Assembly (NCBI GenBank): GCA_902580855.1
Contig: CACHMF010000008.1
Location: 1 to 53,241, forward strand
Length of the DNA stretch: 53,241 bases
Direction: 5' to 3'
From: an uncultured Bacteroidota bacterium
Lineage (GTDB): Bacteria; Bacteroidota; Bacteroidia; Flavobacteriales; UBA7312
Position numbers and translations under genes: made by a program. The stretch's first letter is position 1. Each line of letters starts with the position of its first letter. This document shows, in pieces, positions 29,575 through 40,045 of this stretch. The notes under the pieces were generated by a model. That model did no database searches, was not told the DNA's origin, and saw only the letters and a list, made by a program, of their open reading frames with translations.

Positions 29575-31479
29575 ATGCTCAGCCCACTGCAAATACTTAC
29601 CAAATATTGGGGATTCAACTCCTTCCGTTCTTCACAGGAAGAAATCATCAATGAAGTATTGGCTGGACGAGACACTTTAGCGCTACTCCCTACCGGAGGA
29701 GGTAAATCCATTTGCTATCAAGTGCCAGGTATGATGCAAGACGGTATTTGCTTGGTTGTATCTCCCCTCATTGCTTTGATGAAAGACCAGGTGTCTTCAT
29801 TACAATCAAAAGGAATAAAAGCCATGGCTTTAACTTCTGGCATGACACTATCCGAAGTAGACATTGCGCTAGACAACTGCATCTATGGAAGTTTCAAATT
29901 TCTTTACCTCTCTCCTGAGCGTTTACAAAACATAATGGTACAAGAACGACTCAAGAAAATGCACATCAATCTTATTGCTGTTGATGAGGCGCACTGTATT
30001 TCAGAATGGGGTTACGATTTTAGACCGGTCTATCTGAAAATAGCTGAAATCAGATCGTTTATAGACGCTCCTTTATTAGCACTAACTGCCACAGCAACTC
30101 CTGATGTGGTGGAGGACATACAAAAACAACTCCTATTCAAAGAATCAAATGTATGGCATAAAAGTTTCCTCAGATCAAAACTCTCTTATGTGGTTTTGGA
30201 ACAAGAAGATAAAGACGGGAAATTGTTGCGCGTACTTCAAAGAGTTAAGGGTTCTTGCATAGTTTATTGCAACACACGAAAAGAAACCAAACGCATTTAT
30301 CAGCTTTTACAAGAGCATAATGTATCAGCACATTTTTATCATGGCGGACTAGATATAGTTGATAGAGACACTAAACAAAAGCAATGGCAACAAAATCATG
30401 TACGAGTAATGGTGGCCACCAATGCTTTTGGGATGGGCATAGACAAACCTAATGTACGATTGGTGGTGCATATGCACTTACCTTCTTCTCCAGAAGCATA
30501 TTTTCAAGAAGCAGGGCGTGCTGGAAGAGACGAAAAAATGGCATACGCCATTTTACTCACCAATGGTTTTGATATCAGTCAACTCAAAAAACACATTGAA
30601 GAGCATTATCCTGCATTAGAAGAAATTAGGGGTGTGTACCAACATTTAGCTAATCATTTACAAATTGCTATTGGCTCTGCTGAAGGAGAGAGTTTTGAGT
30701 TTCATTTGCAAGAATTTTGCGACAAGTACAAATTACCACCTCTTAAAACCTATAACACACTTAAACTTTTAGAGCGCGAAGGATACATCAAACTAACGGA
30801 TGCTGTGCGACAACCCTCTCGTATACACTTCAAGATAAAACACGGAGAGCTTTATCAGTTTCAAATAGGAAACCCAATTTACGATCGTTTGGTTAAAACC
30901 ATTTTACGCTCTTACGGAGATGTTTTTGATAGCTTCACCAAAATTCAGGAAAGTATACTTGCTAAGCGCTCTGGACATAGCACACAAGAGGTAAAATACT
31001 ACCTTCAGAAATTACACAACATGAATATTCTGGAGTATTTACCTCAAAATAGTACACCTAAAATATTCTTCAGCATGTCGCGTGTAGATGCTAAAATGCT
31101 TCCTATATCAAAAGAAATATTGGTAAAACGAAAGTCAATTGAAGAGGGTAAAGCAGCAGTTATAGTTGCTTATGTGCAAAATAAATATCGTTGCCGGTCC
31201 TCATTCCTTCTAGATTATTTTGGCGAAGAAAAACTAGTTCGATGTGGTATTTGCGATGTGTGCTTAGAGCTTAACAAACTAGAAATAAACGATTTTGAAT
31301 TTGAAAAAATAGCACGTGCTATTGAGAACCTAATCACTGAAAACCCCATGAGAACTAATGATATAATCTTAAAAATAGTAGATTTTAAAGAGCGAAAAAT
31401 AATTCAAGTTATTCAGTTTTTACATGATAACGGACAGCTTGAATTTACAGAAGATGAAAAACTAATTTGGGTGCATTAA
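29575..31479 (+). CDS. recQ: ATP-dependent DNA helicase RecQ
   Basis: FRSSQEEIINEVLAGRDTLALLPTGGGKSICYQVP, DEAHCISEWGYDFRP, GRAGRD, CxxC zinc site; ATG at 29575 preferred over GTG at 29569. Confidence 0.95.
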   Translation: MLSPLQILTKYWGFNSFRSSQEEIINEVLAGRDTLALLPTGGGKSICYQVPGMMQDGICLVVSPLIALMKDQVSSLQSKGIKAMALTSGMTLSEVDIALDNCIYGSFKFLYLSPERLQNIMVQERLKKMHINLIAVDEAHCISEWGYDFRPVYLKIAEIRSFIDAPLLALTATATPDVVEDIQKQLLFKESNVWHKSFLRSKLSYVVLEQEDKDGKLLRVLQRVKGSCIVYCNTRKETKRIYQLLQEHNVSAHFYHGGLDIVDRDTKQKQWQQNHVRVMVATNAFGMGIDKPNVRLVVHMHLPSSPEAYFQEAGRAGRDEKMAYAILLTNGFDISQLKKHIEEHYPALEEIRGVYQHLANHLQIAIGSAEGESFEFHLQEFCDKYKLPPLKTYNTLKLLEREGYIKLTDAVRQPSRIHFKIKHGELYQFQIGNPIYDRLVKTILRSYGDVFDSFTKIQESILAKRSGHSTQEVKYYLQKLHNMNILEYLPQNSTPKIFFSMSRVDAKMLPISKEILVKRKSIEEGKAAVIVAYVQNKYRCRSSFLLDYFGEEKLVRCGICDVCLELNKLEINDFEFEKIARAIENLITENPMRTNDIILKIVDFKERKIIQVIQFLHDNGQLEFTEDEKLIWVH

Positions 31480-31485
31480 TTTCTT

Positions 31486-31493
31486 TAATTTTG
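31486..31493 (+). promoter_or_regulatory. candidate -7 element TAATTTTG for fmt
   Basis: Exact TAnnTTTG 18 nt before the ATG at 31512, with upstream TTTG at 31466-31469. Confidence 0.42.
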
Positions 31494-31511
31494 AAAACAA
31501 ATATTTTCTAG

Positions 31512-32447
31512 ATGAATAATTTGCGCATTGTATTCATGGGAACCCCAAATTTTGCTACAGCTTCTTTACAAGCTTTGGTAGAAAAAAATTACAATGTAGT
31601 GGGTGTTATAACCGTTCCTGACAAACCAGCTGGCCGAGGACAAAAACTGCGTTGTTCTTCTGTAAAAGAGTATGCTATTTCGCAAAATATACCAATTTTA
31701 CAACCAAATAATTTAAAAGATGAATCTTTTTTATTAAAACTAAAAATTTTAAATCCTGATATACAAGTAGTTGTAGCTTTTCGAATGTTACCTGAAGTAG
31801 TTTGGAATATTCCTAAACATGGTACTTTCAACCTACACGCCTCACTTCTACCAAAATACAGAGGTGCAGCGCCTATCAATTGGGCCATTATCAATGGAGA
31901 TACATCAAGTGGTGTAACCACCTTTTTCATTGAACATCAAATTGATACAGGAAACATCATTTTTCAAGAGAAAGTTAGTATAGAAACAGATGATGATGCG
32001 GGTATTTTACATGATAAACTGATGCGAATTGGCAGTCAATTAGTCTGTAAAACTATTGATTCTATTGCAGAGGACAAAGCTCCTAATATAAAGCAAGAAG
32101 GAACAGCAACAAAAGCTCCTAAAATATATAAAGATACATGTCAAATAGACTGGTATAAAGACTTACACACTATACAAAATCATATCCGTGGCCTATCGCC
32201 TTATCCTGGTGCTTGGACTACCCTAAGTAATGGAAAAAGTTTAAAGGTATACAAAAGCAGTAAAGAAGAAAGTCCGCATGAAGCAAAAATAGGTAGCATT
32301 TTAACAGATGGAAAAAGCCATTTTAAAGTAGCTGTAAATGATGGTTTTATTCATTTAAAGGAAATACAGTTAGCCGGTAAAAAACGTATGGCTATTTCGG
32401 ATTTTTTGCGAGGATTTGAAATGAATGAAACACTCACTGTTCAGTGA
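31512..32447 (+). CDS. fmt: methionyl-tRNA formyltransferase
   Basis: FMGTPNFATASLQAL, VPDKPAGRGQKL, NLHASLLPKYRGAAPINWAIINGD. Confidence 0.96.
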   Translation: MNNLRIVFMGTPNFATASLQALVEKNYNVVGVITVPDKPAGRGQKLRCSSVKEYAISQNIPILQPNNLKDESFLLKLKILNPDIQVVVAFRMLPEVVWNIPKHGTFNLHASLLPKYRGAAPINWAIINGDTSSGVTTFFIEHQIDTGNIIFQEKVSIETDDDAGILHDKLMRIGSQLVCKTIDSIAEDKAPNIKQEGTATKAPKIYKDTCQIDWYKDLHTIQNHIRGLSPYPGAWTTLSNGKSLKVYKSSKEESPHEAKIGSILTDGKSHFKVAVNDGFIHLKEIQLAGKKRMAISDFLRGFEMNETLTVQ

Positions 32448-33121
32448 AAGAATTAATCATACATCTTAGCTCTTTGGTAACAGAAGATCGTTGGAACCGC
32501 TTTCAAAAGGTGTTAATGGAGCGTACCCAATATATTACTATCGTTTTAGAAAACATTTATCAACCCCTAAATGCTAGTGCGGTATTACGTTCAGCTGATT
32601 GCTTTGGAATACAAGATGTACATGTAATTGAAAATAATAATGATTTTATACCTGATAGAGAAGTAGCGATGGGCTCTTCAAGATGGCTAAACATAAGGCG
32701 GTACAATGAGGAAGAAAATAACACTATCCAATGCATCCAAAAGCTAAAAAAAGATGGATACCGTATAATAGCTACCACTCCTCACAAAAGCGATAGAAAC
32801 CTTCAGGATTTTGATCTCACAAAAGGAAAAATAGCGCTTGTCTTTGGTACAGAAATGGAAGGACTAACAGATATTGTCTTAGAAGAAGCAGATGAATATT
32901 TAAAAATACCCATGTACGGATTTACCGAAAGTTTTAACCTATCAGTAGCAGCAGCTGTTTGTTTGCAACACCTCAGCCAACAGTTGCGTAAAGAAAACAT
33001 TAATTGGCAACTAGATGATGCAGCTAAAGAAGAAACTTTACTAAACTGGCTTCGATATTCCATAGACCGGTCAGAAATCGTAGAAGAAGATTTTTGGAAG
33101 AATAGGACCTTAAGGAGCTAA
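32444..33121 (+). CDS. TrmH-like SpoU family RNA 2'-O-methyltransferase
   Basis: NASAVLRSADCFGIQDVHVIE, LVFGTEMEGLTD, FTESFNLSVAAAVCLQHL; GTG start overlapping the fmt stop. Confidence 0.92.
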   Translation: MKELIIHLSSLVTEDRWNRFQKVLMERTQYITIVLENIYQPLNASAVLRSADCFGIQDVHVIENNNDFIPDREVAMGSSRWLNIRRYNEEENNTIQCIQKLKKDGYRIIATTPHKSDRNLQDFDLTKGKIALVFGTEMEGLTDIVLEEADEYLKIPMYGFTESFNLSVAAAVCLQHLSQQLRKENINWQLDDAAKEETLLNWLRYSIDRSEIVEEDFWKNRTLRS

Positions 33122-33745
33122 CCTAACAGCAATCCACTTACTCTCAACAAAGTGGAAAGAGAAACGGTCGTGCAAACGATTATTGCGCCCTTGCCAAAAT
33201 TCGATTTTTTGTGGTTTAACTAAATAGCCACCCCAATGAGTAGGTCGTGGCACATATTCAGGGAATTTTTCAGAAAACTGTAAGTATCGTTCTTCCAAGA
33301 TTGCTCTAGATTCTAAACTACTACTTTGCTCGGAAGCCCAAGCGCCAACTCGACTTTTATAGGGTCTACTTTGAAAATAAGCATCTGACTCTGCTTTAGA
33401 AACTTTTTCAACCACACCTTGTATTCGAACTTGCTTTTCTAAAGAAGGCCAAAAAAAATTGAGTGCTACTTTTGGGTTTAATTCCATCTCTTGTCCTTTC
33501 TGACTTTTGTAATTCGTAAAGAATACAAAACCTTTATCACTAACTTCTTTCAGTAGCAAAACTCTACTACTTGGAAAAGTATTTGCAGTTACAGTAGATA
33601 ATGTAAAAGCATTCGCATCTGACTCAATAGAATCCATCGCTTCATGTAACCAAATGTCAAAAAGTTGAATAGGATTTTCAGGTAAATCCTTACGGTTTAA
33701 CTCGTGTTTACTATAGTCCGTTCTGTAATCCTTAATACCACTCAT
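33110..33745 (-). CDS. pdxH: pyridoxamine 5'-phosphate oxidase
   Basis: PSSRVLLLKEVSDKGFVFFTNYKSQKGQEM, FFWPSLEKQVRIQG, C-terminal RNNRLHDRFSF...RLAP; track start at 33757 is a TTG, ATG at 33745 preferred. Confidence 0.95.
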   Translation of the reverse strand: MSGIKDYRTDYSKHELNRKDLPENPIQLFDIWLHEAMDSIESDANAFTLSTVTANTFPSSRVLLLKEVSDKGFVFFTNYKSQKGQEMELNPKVALNFFWPSLEKQVRIQGVVEKVSKAESDAYFQSRPYKSRVGAWASEQSSSLESRAILEERYLQFSEKFPEYVPRPTHWGGYLVKPQKIEFWQGRNNRLHDRFSFHFVESKWIAVRLAP

Positions 33746-33754
33746 AAAGCAATT

Positions 33755-33762
33755 CAAATTTA
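33755..33762 (-). promoter_or_regulatory. candidate -7 element TAAATTTG (minus strand) for pdxH
   Basis: CAAATTTA on + strand, 9 nt between element and ATG at 33745. Confidence 0.42.
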
Positions 33763-33764
33763 AC

Positions 33765-33772
33765 TATTTTTG
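33765..33772 (+). promoter_or_regulatory. candidate -7 element TATTTTTG for ispH
   Basis: Exact TAnnTTTG 20 nt before the ATG at 33793. Confidence 0.42.
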
Positions 33773-33792
33773 CATGTATATATCTGCACTAA

Positions 33793-35016
33793 ATGAAAAA
33801 TTTCGAAATACCCAATTTCTATCGATCCCCTATCATTAGTACAATTAAGAAGAGTCGTAAAGAATTGGATCCTAAGAAGAAAGACTTCTCTCCAACTATT
33901 GTTGATTTTGGGCCAGTACAATTTCACTTAGCTAGACACTTTGGTTTTTGCTATGGTGTAGAAAATGCTATTGAAATTTCTTACAGAGCTATAGAAGAAA
34001 ACCCAAACAAAAATATTTATCTCTTGAGCCAAATGATACACAACCCAACTGTAAATGATGACTTACAAGCAAAGGGATTGAAATTTATTATGGATACACA
34101 AGGGAAACAACTAATTGCTTGGGATGATATTACTAGTGATGATGTAGTAGTGACCCCAGCTTTTGGAACAACCATAGAAATACAAGAATTACTAGAAAAA
34201 AAAGGAGTTTCCTTGCAAAAATATGATACCACTTGTCCTTTTGTAACCCGTGTTTGGAAAAAAGCCGAAAACATTGGAAAAAAGGACTTTACCATTATCA
34301 TACACGGCAAGTATAGGCATGAGGAAACAAGAGCTACTTTCTCACACTCCAACCAAAATTCCCCATCTCTAGTTATTCGTGATATGGAAGAAGCAAAATT
34401 GCTATCTGAATTTATTATTGGAACTAGAAAGAAAGAAGAGTTTTATAAGCTATTTAAAGATAAACACTCTAAAGGTTTTGATCCTGAAAAGGATTTAGCA
34501 AAAATTGGTGTAGTAAATCAAACAACCATGTTAGCTAGCGAAACAGAGGGCATTTCAGAGTTCTTGAAATCGGCTATCATTGAGCGATATGATGAGGAAA
34601 ATTTCAAAGACCACTTTGCAGATACAAGAGATACACTTTGCTATGCTACCAACGAGAATCAAAAAGCAACTTACGGCCTTCTAGAAAAAGAAGCTGATTT
34701 AGCAATTGTCGTAGGTGGTTATAATAGCTCCAATACCTCCCATTTAGTAGAACTTTGCCAAGAAAAAGTACCTACATACTTTATTAAATCAGAAGAGGAA
34801 ATTTTATCGGAAGATTTGATACAGCACTACCATTACGAAAGCAAAAAGATACTACAAACACATAACTTCTTACCTGAAAAAAATAAATTAAAAATCATAT
34901 TGACTAGTGGTGCATCTTGTCCAGATGCAATTGTAGATAAAGTACTTCAAAAATTACTCTCATATTTTAAAGGAACACGCTCTATTAAAAGCGTTATAGA
35001 AGAGTTTACTTCATAG
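33793..35016 (+). CDS. ispH: 4-hydroxy-3-methylbut-2-enyl diphosphate reductase
   Basis: ARHFGFCYGVENAIEI, DTTCPFVTRVWKKAE, NQTTMLASET, TSGASCPDAIVDKVL. Confidence 0.94.
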   Translation: MKNFEIPNFYRSPIISTIKKSRKELDPKKKDFSPTIVDFGPVQFHLARHFGFCYGVENAIEISYRAIEENPNKNIYLLSQMIHNPTVNDDLQAKGLKFIMDTQGKQLIAWDDITSDDVVVTPAFGTTIEIQELLEKKGVSLQKYDTTCPFVTRVWKKAENIGKKDFTIIIHGKYRHEETRATFSHSNQNSPSLVIRDMEEAKLLSEFIIGTRKKEEFYKLFKDKHSKGFDPEKDLAKIGVVNQTTMLASETEGISEFLKSAIIERYDEENFKDHFADTRDTLCYATNENQKATYGLLEKEADLAIVVGGYNSSNTSHLVELCQEKVPTYFIKSEEEILSEDLIQHYHYESKKILQTHNFLPEKNKLKIILTSGASCPDAIVDKVLQKLLSYFKGTRSIKSVIEEFTS

Positions 35017-35680
35017 CTTGTTCACAATAATTTAGGATACGCTTAAACTGCTCATCAATAGATAGTTTGGTGTTGTCAATAATTATTGCATCCTTTGCTT
35101 GTTTCAAAGGATTTTCTGTGCGTGTACTATCATCAAGATCCCTATCTTCTAGATTTTTTATAATATCCTCTAAAGAAACGTCTTGTAGTTCTGCATGCCT
35201 TCTGTGTGCTCTTTCCTTTAAAGAAGCAGTAATAAATAATTTCAATTCAGCATCTGGAAAAACAACGGTTCCTATATCTCTACCGTCCATTACTACTCCT
35301 CTATGCTGACCTATAGCTTTTTGTATAGACACCATTTTTTCTCTAACTGCTTTGATCTTACTTATCTTACTTACATTCTCAGACACCCACAAACCTCTTA
35401 TTTCCTGTTCCACATTCATACCATTTAAATATGTTTCAGAAACATTTTTGTCGCTGTTATATTGGAAAGAAACTTCTATTTGGTTCAACTCACTTAACAA
35501 TCTTTTTTTATCTATTACGCCATCTAAAATAATTTTCGTTTGTAAGCAGTATAAACAGACTGCTCTGTACATAGCTCCTGTATCAATGTATAAATAAGAA
35601 AAATATTTGGCTAACTGCTTAGCAATTGTACTTTTTCCACATGATGAATGGCCATCTATTGCTATATTTATCTTTTTCAT
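35006..35680 (-). CDS. cmk: cytidylate kinase
   Basis: NIAIDGHSSCGKSTIAKQLAKYFSYLYIDTGAMYRAV, VVMDGRDIGTVVFPDAELKLFITAS. Confidence 0.95.
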   Translation of the reverse strand: MKKINIAIDGHSSCGKSTIAKQLAKYFSYLYIDTGAMYRAVCLYCLQTKIILDGVIDKKRLLSELNQIEVSFQYNSDKNVSETYLNGMNVEQEIRGLWVSENVSKISKIKAVREKMVSIQKAIGQHRGVVMDGRDIGTVVFPDAELKLFITASLKERAHRRHAELQDVSLEDIIKNLEDRDLDDSTRTENPLKQAKDAIIIDNTKLSIDEQFKRILNYCEQAMK

Positions 35681-36735
35681 TGGCGTTTGTAAAATTTTGA
35701 AAGATTGGTACCAACGGAGAAATAATTAGGAGCACCTGCTAAATGATATGTTGCTCTACCGTAATTTATGTAAAAATGAGACATTTTAAACCCTACACCC
35801 CAAGAAAAACCCACCATGCCTAAAAAGGAATTAGCGGTAAGTTCATGCCTACGTTGTGCATTATAACCCATGCGTAATTGTAGATATTTACCAATATTTA
35901 GTTCTGCTGAAGTAGTGAAATGACGAAAAAGTTTTTGTCCGAAACTTACTGTGTTTATAAGGTCTTCTCCTGTTACAGGATCGGTTGTAAGTGTTGGATT
36001 ATAATTATAGGTTAAATCCCAAGTTTCTAAATGATTATATCCGATAAAAAAACGAAAAGGTAAATGCTCTAATTTTTTTGATAACCCTATTTTCACCTCA
36101 AAAGGCAATGCTTCATTTTCGCCGTTATAAGAAGTGATTTGCCTACCAATATTTTGTGCTAAAACAGATGCTGAAAATTGACTTTCAGCGTTAAAAAAAG
36201 TAGCTCCTAAATCAGTTGCTATTCCAAAAGATTGGTAGCTTTCTAAATCAGAAAGTAGAAACTTTATAGCTCCGCCGATACTCCAATTTTCATATAGTTG
36301 CTTTCCAAAACCAGCAGTTAGAAGTTGTTCATTTGCTTTAAAAGACCCCAACTCTTCTGCATGTTCGTTTGTATGCGTAAACTGTCCTAAACTTAAAGAC
36401 TGTAAAGATACTCCAACTGTTCCTGCATCTCTGAAAGGAAAAGCATAAGCAAAAGAAACCATGTTGATATCAGAAAAATAGTCCACAAAGTTAAGTGCTA
36501 AACCGTCATTCATATTAGGGTTTAGCAAAGAAGGATTATAAATACCAAAATTTAGATCAGAACTCGAAATAGCAATCGGATTATTCAAGACTGCCATACG
36601 AGAAGAAACAGGGAGTTGCAGAACTTGATATGTAGCGCTCCCTCCTGTTTGCGCCAACAGCAAAGAAGGTAATAATACAAGAAACAAGAGGTGTTTAAGC
36701 ATAAGGCAAAGTAACAAATGTTTTAACGATTTCAC
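35677..36735 (-). CDS. porQ: type IX secretion system protein PorQ-like
   Basis: Outer-membrane protein with TGGSATYQVLQLPVSSRMAVLNN; downstream overlap with cmk. True start may be the internal ATG near 36702 (MLKHLLFLVLLPSLLLAQ). Confidence 0.82.
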   Translation of the reverse strand: MKSLKHLLLCLMLKHLLFLVLLPSLLLAQTGGSATYQVLQLPVSSRMAVLNNPIAISSSDLNFGIYNPSLLNPNMNDGLALNFVDYFSDINMVSFAYAFPFRDAGTVGVSLQSLSLGQFTHTNEHAEELGSFKANEQLLTAGFGKQLYENWSIGGAIKFLLSDLESYQSFGIATDLGATFFNAESQFSASVLAQNIGRQITSYNGENEALPFEVKIGLSKKLEHLPFRFFIGYNHLETWDLTYNYNPTLTTDPVTGEDLINTVSFGQKLFRHFTTSAELNIGKYLQLRMGYNAQRRHELTANSFLGMVGFSWGVGFKMSHFYINYGRATYHLAGAPNYFSVGTNLSKFYKRQ

Positions 36736-36797
36736 GAGTTACTTATTACAAAAAAAGCGCAGACTAACTGCGCTTATATTTTTGTAGAGTGCATATA

Positions 36798-37448
36798 TTA
36801 TAAAGCAATACCTATTGAAAAACCTACTTTTGGGACTACACCTGTGTAACCTCTATCACCTGCATGAAAAAGGTTAAATTTCTTACCGTCTATTTGAGCA
36901 CCTCTCACACCTCCACCAATAAACATATCTAAAGATAATGCTTTATTAATAATTTTTTGGAATCCAAATATAACACCACCTTCTCCTTGTTTGATATCAT
37001 AACTTTCTTTAACAGTCACCTCATCATACTCTCCTTGGTGCCAAACAGACTCTTCCCAATTTTCTGTACCATCTTTATTATAAACATATTCCCAATATGG
37101 CTCTACAATTGTATGCCATTCTCTCCATTCATTATATTCTTTAAAATATTTTCCATTTGCATATAAACCTGCATAAAATCCACTTAAAACAGATTTTCCA
37201 GCAAATTTTGAACTGAACAAATACTTACGTAATTGCAATTCACCCATCCAACCATAATCATTTCCGTTATCTGCTAGACGCAAACCTCCATCTAATTGAA
37301 TAGAACGATTATTTTCTAAAGTTTTCTCATAAGATACATATAGTGTACCATCAAAAAAATGAAAGGGACTTACTTTTACCAATGCATCCTGAGCAAAACC
37401 ATTTAATCCAATAATTACAAATACTGTACTAAATAATAATTTCGTCAT
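36798..37448 (-). CDS. putative outer-membrane protein, function unknown
   Basis: Signal peptide (TKLLFSTVFVIIGLNGFAQ) and aromatic-rich beta-strand pattern; no motif recognised. Confidence 0.6.
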   Translation of the reverse strand: MTKLLFSTVFVIIGLNGFAQDALVKVSPFHFFDGTLYVSYEKTLENNRSIQLDGGLRLADNGNDYGWMGELQLRKYLFSSKFAGKSVLSGFYAGLYANGKYFKEYNEWREWHTIVEPYWEYVYNKDGTENWEESVWHQGEYDEVTVKESYDIKQGEGGVIFGFQKIINKALSLDMFIGGGVRGAQIDGKKFNLFHAGDRGYTGVVPKVGFSIGIAL

Positions 37449-37492
37449 ATTATAATTTATTTAATTTTTTTCATAACGTGCAAATTTGTTGA

Positions 37493-39934
37493 TTATTTCA
37501 ACTTTTTAGGATTTTTAACTTTTTGACTTAAAAGAGCTATATCCAATACCTCATGCATTTCGTTTACATAATGAAAAGTTAAGCCCTTTGTATAGCGCTC
37601 GTTGATTTCTTCAATATCTTTTCGGTTTTCATCACAAAGAATGATTTCCTTGATACCCGCTCGCTTAGCAGCTAGTATCTTTTCTTTGATACCTCCTACT
37701 GGCAATACCTTTCCTCTTAAAGTTATTTCACCCGTCATTGCCAATTTATTCTTCAACTTTCGCTGGGTAAACAAAGAGGTTAAAGCCGTTAGCATGGTAA
37801 TCCCTGCTGAAGGACCATCTTTTGGAGTAGCTCCTTCTGGCACATGGATGTGCACATCGTAATTATCAAAAATACTGGAATTGATACCTATTGTATCGGC
37901 ATTAGCTTTGATATACTTCATAGCAATAGTAGAAGACTCTTTCATCACTTTTCCTAAATTACCTGTTATTACTAGCTTACCTTTTCCTTTACTTAAAGTA
38001 CTTTCAATAAAAAGTATATCTCCACCAACAGGCGTCCAAGCTAAGCCGGTAACTACGCCAGCAATGTTATTATCCAAATAACGGTCTTTATCAAATCGAG
38101 CAGGGCCTAATATTTCTTTCAAATCATCAACTTGGACTTCAGTATTATATTCCTGTTCCATAGCAATACTTTTGGCAGCATAACGCACCAATTTAGCAAC
38201 AACCTTGTCTAAACCACGCACACCAGACTCCTTTGTATATCCTTCTACTGCTTTTTTTAAGACCTTTTTAGAAACCTTTAAATTTGTCTTTTTCAAACCA
38301 TGCTCTTTCAATTGTTTTGGTAAGAGGTGTTTTATAGCAATTTCTGTTTTCTCCTCAATTGTATAACCATTGATTTCGATAATTTCCATACGATCGAGTA
38401 AAGCAGGCTGAATAGTATTTAAAGAGTTTGCTGTTGCAATGAACATAACTTTCGAAAGATCATAACCCATTTCTAAGTAATTATCATGAAAAGCATTGTT
38501 TTGTTCAGGGTCCAAAACTTCTAGCATAGCTGATGAAGGATCACCGTGTGTATCTCGAGTAATTTTATCAATCTCATCCAAAACAAAAATAGGATTGGAA
38601 GAATTGGCTTTTTTAATAGATTTGATGATACGACCTGGCATAGCACCGATGTATGTTTTACGGTGACCTCGAATCTCCGACTCATCACGCATACCACCTA
38701 AAGAAACACGCTCGTACTTGCGTCCCAAAGCCTCTGCAATAGATTTTCCTAATGAAGTTTTACCAACTCCTGGTGGACCGTATAGACATAGGATTGGTGC
38801 TTTCATATCTCCCTTAAGTTTCAAAACAGCTAAGTGCTCCAATATGCGCTCTTTCACTTTTTCCAAACCCGAGTGATCTCTGTCTAATATCTTCTTAGCA
38901 TGATTCAAATCGAAGTGGTCGTTGGTGTATTCTCCCCAGGGTAAATCCAAGACCAAATCTAAATAAGCACGCTGCACTGAATAATCAGCCATTGCAGGAT
39001 TCATACGGTGTAGCTTCTTTAATTCCTTTTCGAAGTTTTCACCAACCTCTTTAGTCCATTTCTTTTGCCTTGCGCGTTTACGCATTTCTTCTATTTCCTG
39101 ATCAGCAGAATCGCCCAATTCCTCTTGGATCGCTTTCAGCTGTTGATTCAGAAAATACTCTCGTTGCTGTTGATCTAAATCTAATTTAACCTTGTGTTGA
39201 ATTTCGTTCTTCATCTCAAGTTTTTGCAACTCTTTTGAAAGGAGTTCTAAGGTAAGTACAGAACGTGTTTTTAAGTTGCTTTGCATCAACAGCTCTTGTT
39301 TTTTTTCTACCGACACATCCATATTAGAACACACAAAATTGATTAAGAAAGATGGCGATTCTATGTTTTGGATAGCTACTTGTGCTTCTGTTGGAATGTT
39401 GGGTGACTCCTTCACAATCTGCAAGGCAATATCTTTTATAGAACTAACCAAAGCATCAAACTCCTCGTCCCCTTTTGCTGGCTTGACTTCTTCCATTGGA
39501 ACTACCTTCGCTTTTAGATATGGTTGCTCTTGAACTAATTCGGTAAGCTGCATCAGCTTACGTCCTTGTATAATCGCAGTAATGTTACCATCTGGCATGC
39601 GCAACATCTTCATTATGTGTGCGACAGTACCTGTGGTATGTAAATCAGCTAAGCTAGGTTCCTCAACAGTGAGGTCTTTCTGTGAAACAACACCTAAAGC
39701 CTTATTACCTTTGTATACTTCTTTAATCAGCTTGATAGATTTATCTCTACCCACTGTAATTGGAATAACTACTCCAGGAAATAAAACCGTATTCCTTAAG
39801 GATAGAATCGGTAATATTTCTGGTGTTTCTTCTTTGTTTATCTTGTCTTCATCCTCTTGGCTCATTAATGGTATGAACTCCGCTTCCTCATCAAATACTC
39901 CCGACAATGTGTCAATTAAAAGTCTATCATTCAT
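37493..39934 (-). CDS. lon: endopeptidase La (Lon protease)
   Basis: GPPGVGKTSLGKSIAEALGRKYERVSLGGMRDESEIRGHRKTYIGAMPGRI, DGPSAGITMLTAL catalytic Ser, KEKILAAKRAG. Confidence 0.97.
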   Translation of the reverse strand: MNDRLLIDTLSGVFDEEAEFIPLMSQEDEDKINKEETPEILPILSLRNTVLFPGVVIPITVGRDKSIKLIKEVYKGNKALGVVSQKDLTVEEPSLADLHTTGTVAHIMKMLRMPDGNITAIIQGRKLMQLTELVQEQPYLKAKVVPMEEVKPAKGDEEFDALVSSIKDIALQIVKESPNIPTEAQVAIQNIESPSFLINFVCSNMDVSVEKKQELLMQSNLKTRSVLTLELLSKELQKLEMKNEIQHKVKLDLDQQQREYFLNQQLKAIQEELGDSADQEIEEMRKRARQKKWTKEVGENFEKELKKLHRMNPAMADYSVQRAYLDLVLDLPWGEYTNDHFDLNHAKKILDRDHSGLEKVKERILEHLAVLKLKGDMKAPILCLYGPPGVGKTSLGKSIAEALGRKYERVSLGGMRDESEIRGHRKTYIGAMPGRIIKSIKKANSSNPIFVLDEIDKITRDTHGDPSSAMLEVLDPEQNNAFHDNYLEMGYDLSKVMFIATANSLNTIQPALLDRMEIIEINGYTIEEKTEIAIKHLLPKQLKEHGLKKTNLKVSKKVLKKAVEGYTKESGVRGLDKVVAKLVRYAAKSIAMEQEYNTEVQVDDLKEILGPARFDKDRYLDNNIAGVVTGLAWTPVGGDILFIESTLSKGKGKLVITGNLGKVMKESSTIAMKYIKANADTIGINSSIFDNYDVHIHVPEGATPKDGPSAGITMLTALTSLFTQRKLKNKLAMTGEITLRGKVLPVGGIKEKILAAKRAGIKEIILCDENRKDIEEINERYTKGLTFHYVNEMHEVLDIALLSQKVKNPKKLK

Positions 39935-40045
39935 AAGAATTTATTCTTTTTAGGTCAATATGGCAGTAGGTTATTCTTTTGCCTTTAAAATACAAATAAG
40001 CAATGACTGTGCCACAGTGATTAAATGACGGAATTTGGCAGAGCA

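Noticed and set aside
36798-37448. Considered as a T9SS component because it neighbours porQ
   Set aside because: No diagnostic motif; proximity alone is insufficient, left as a putative outer-membrane protein.
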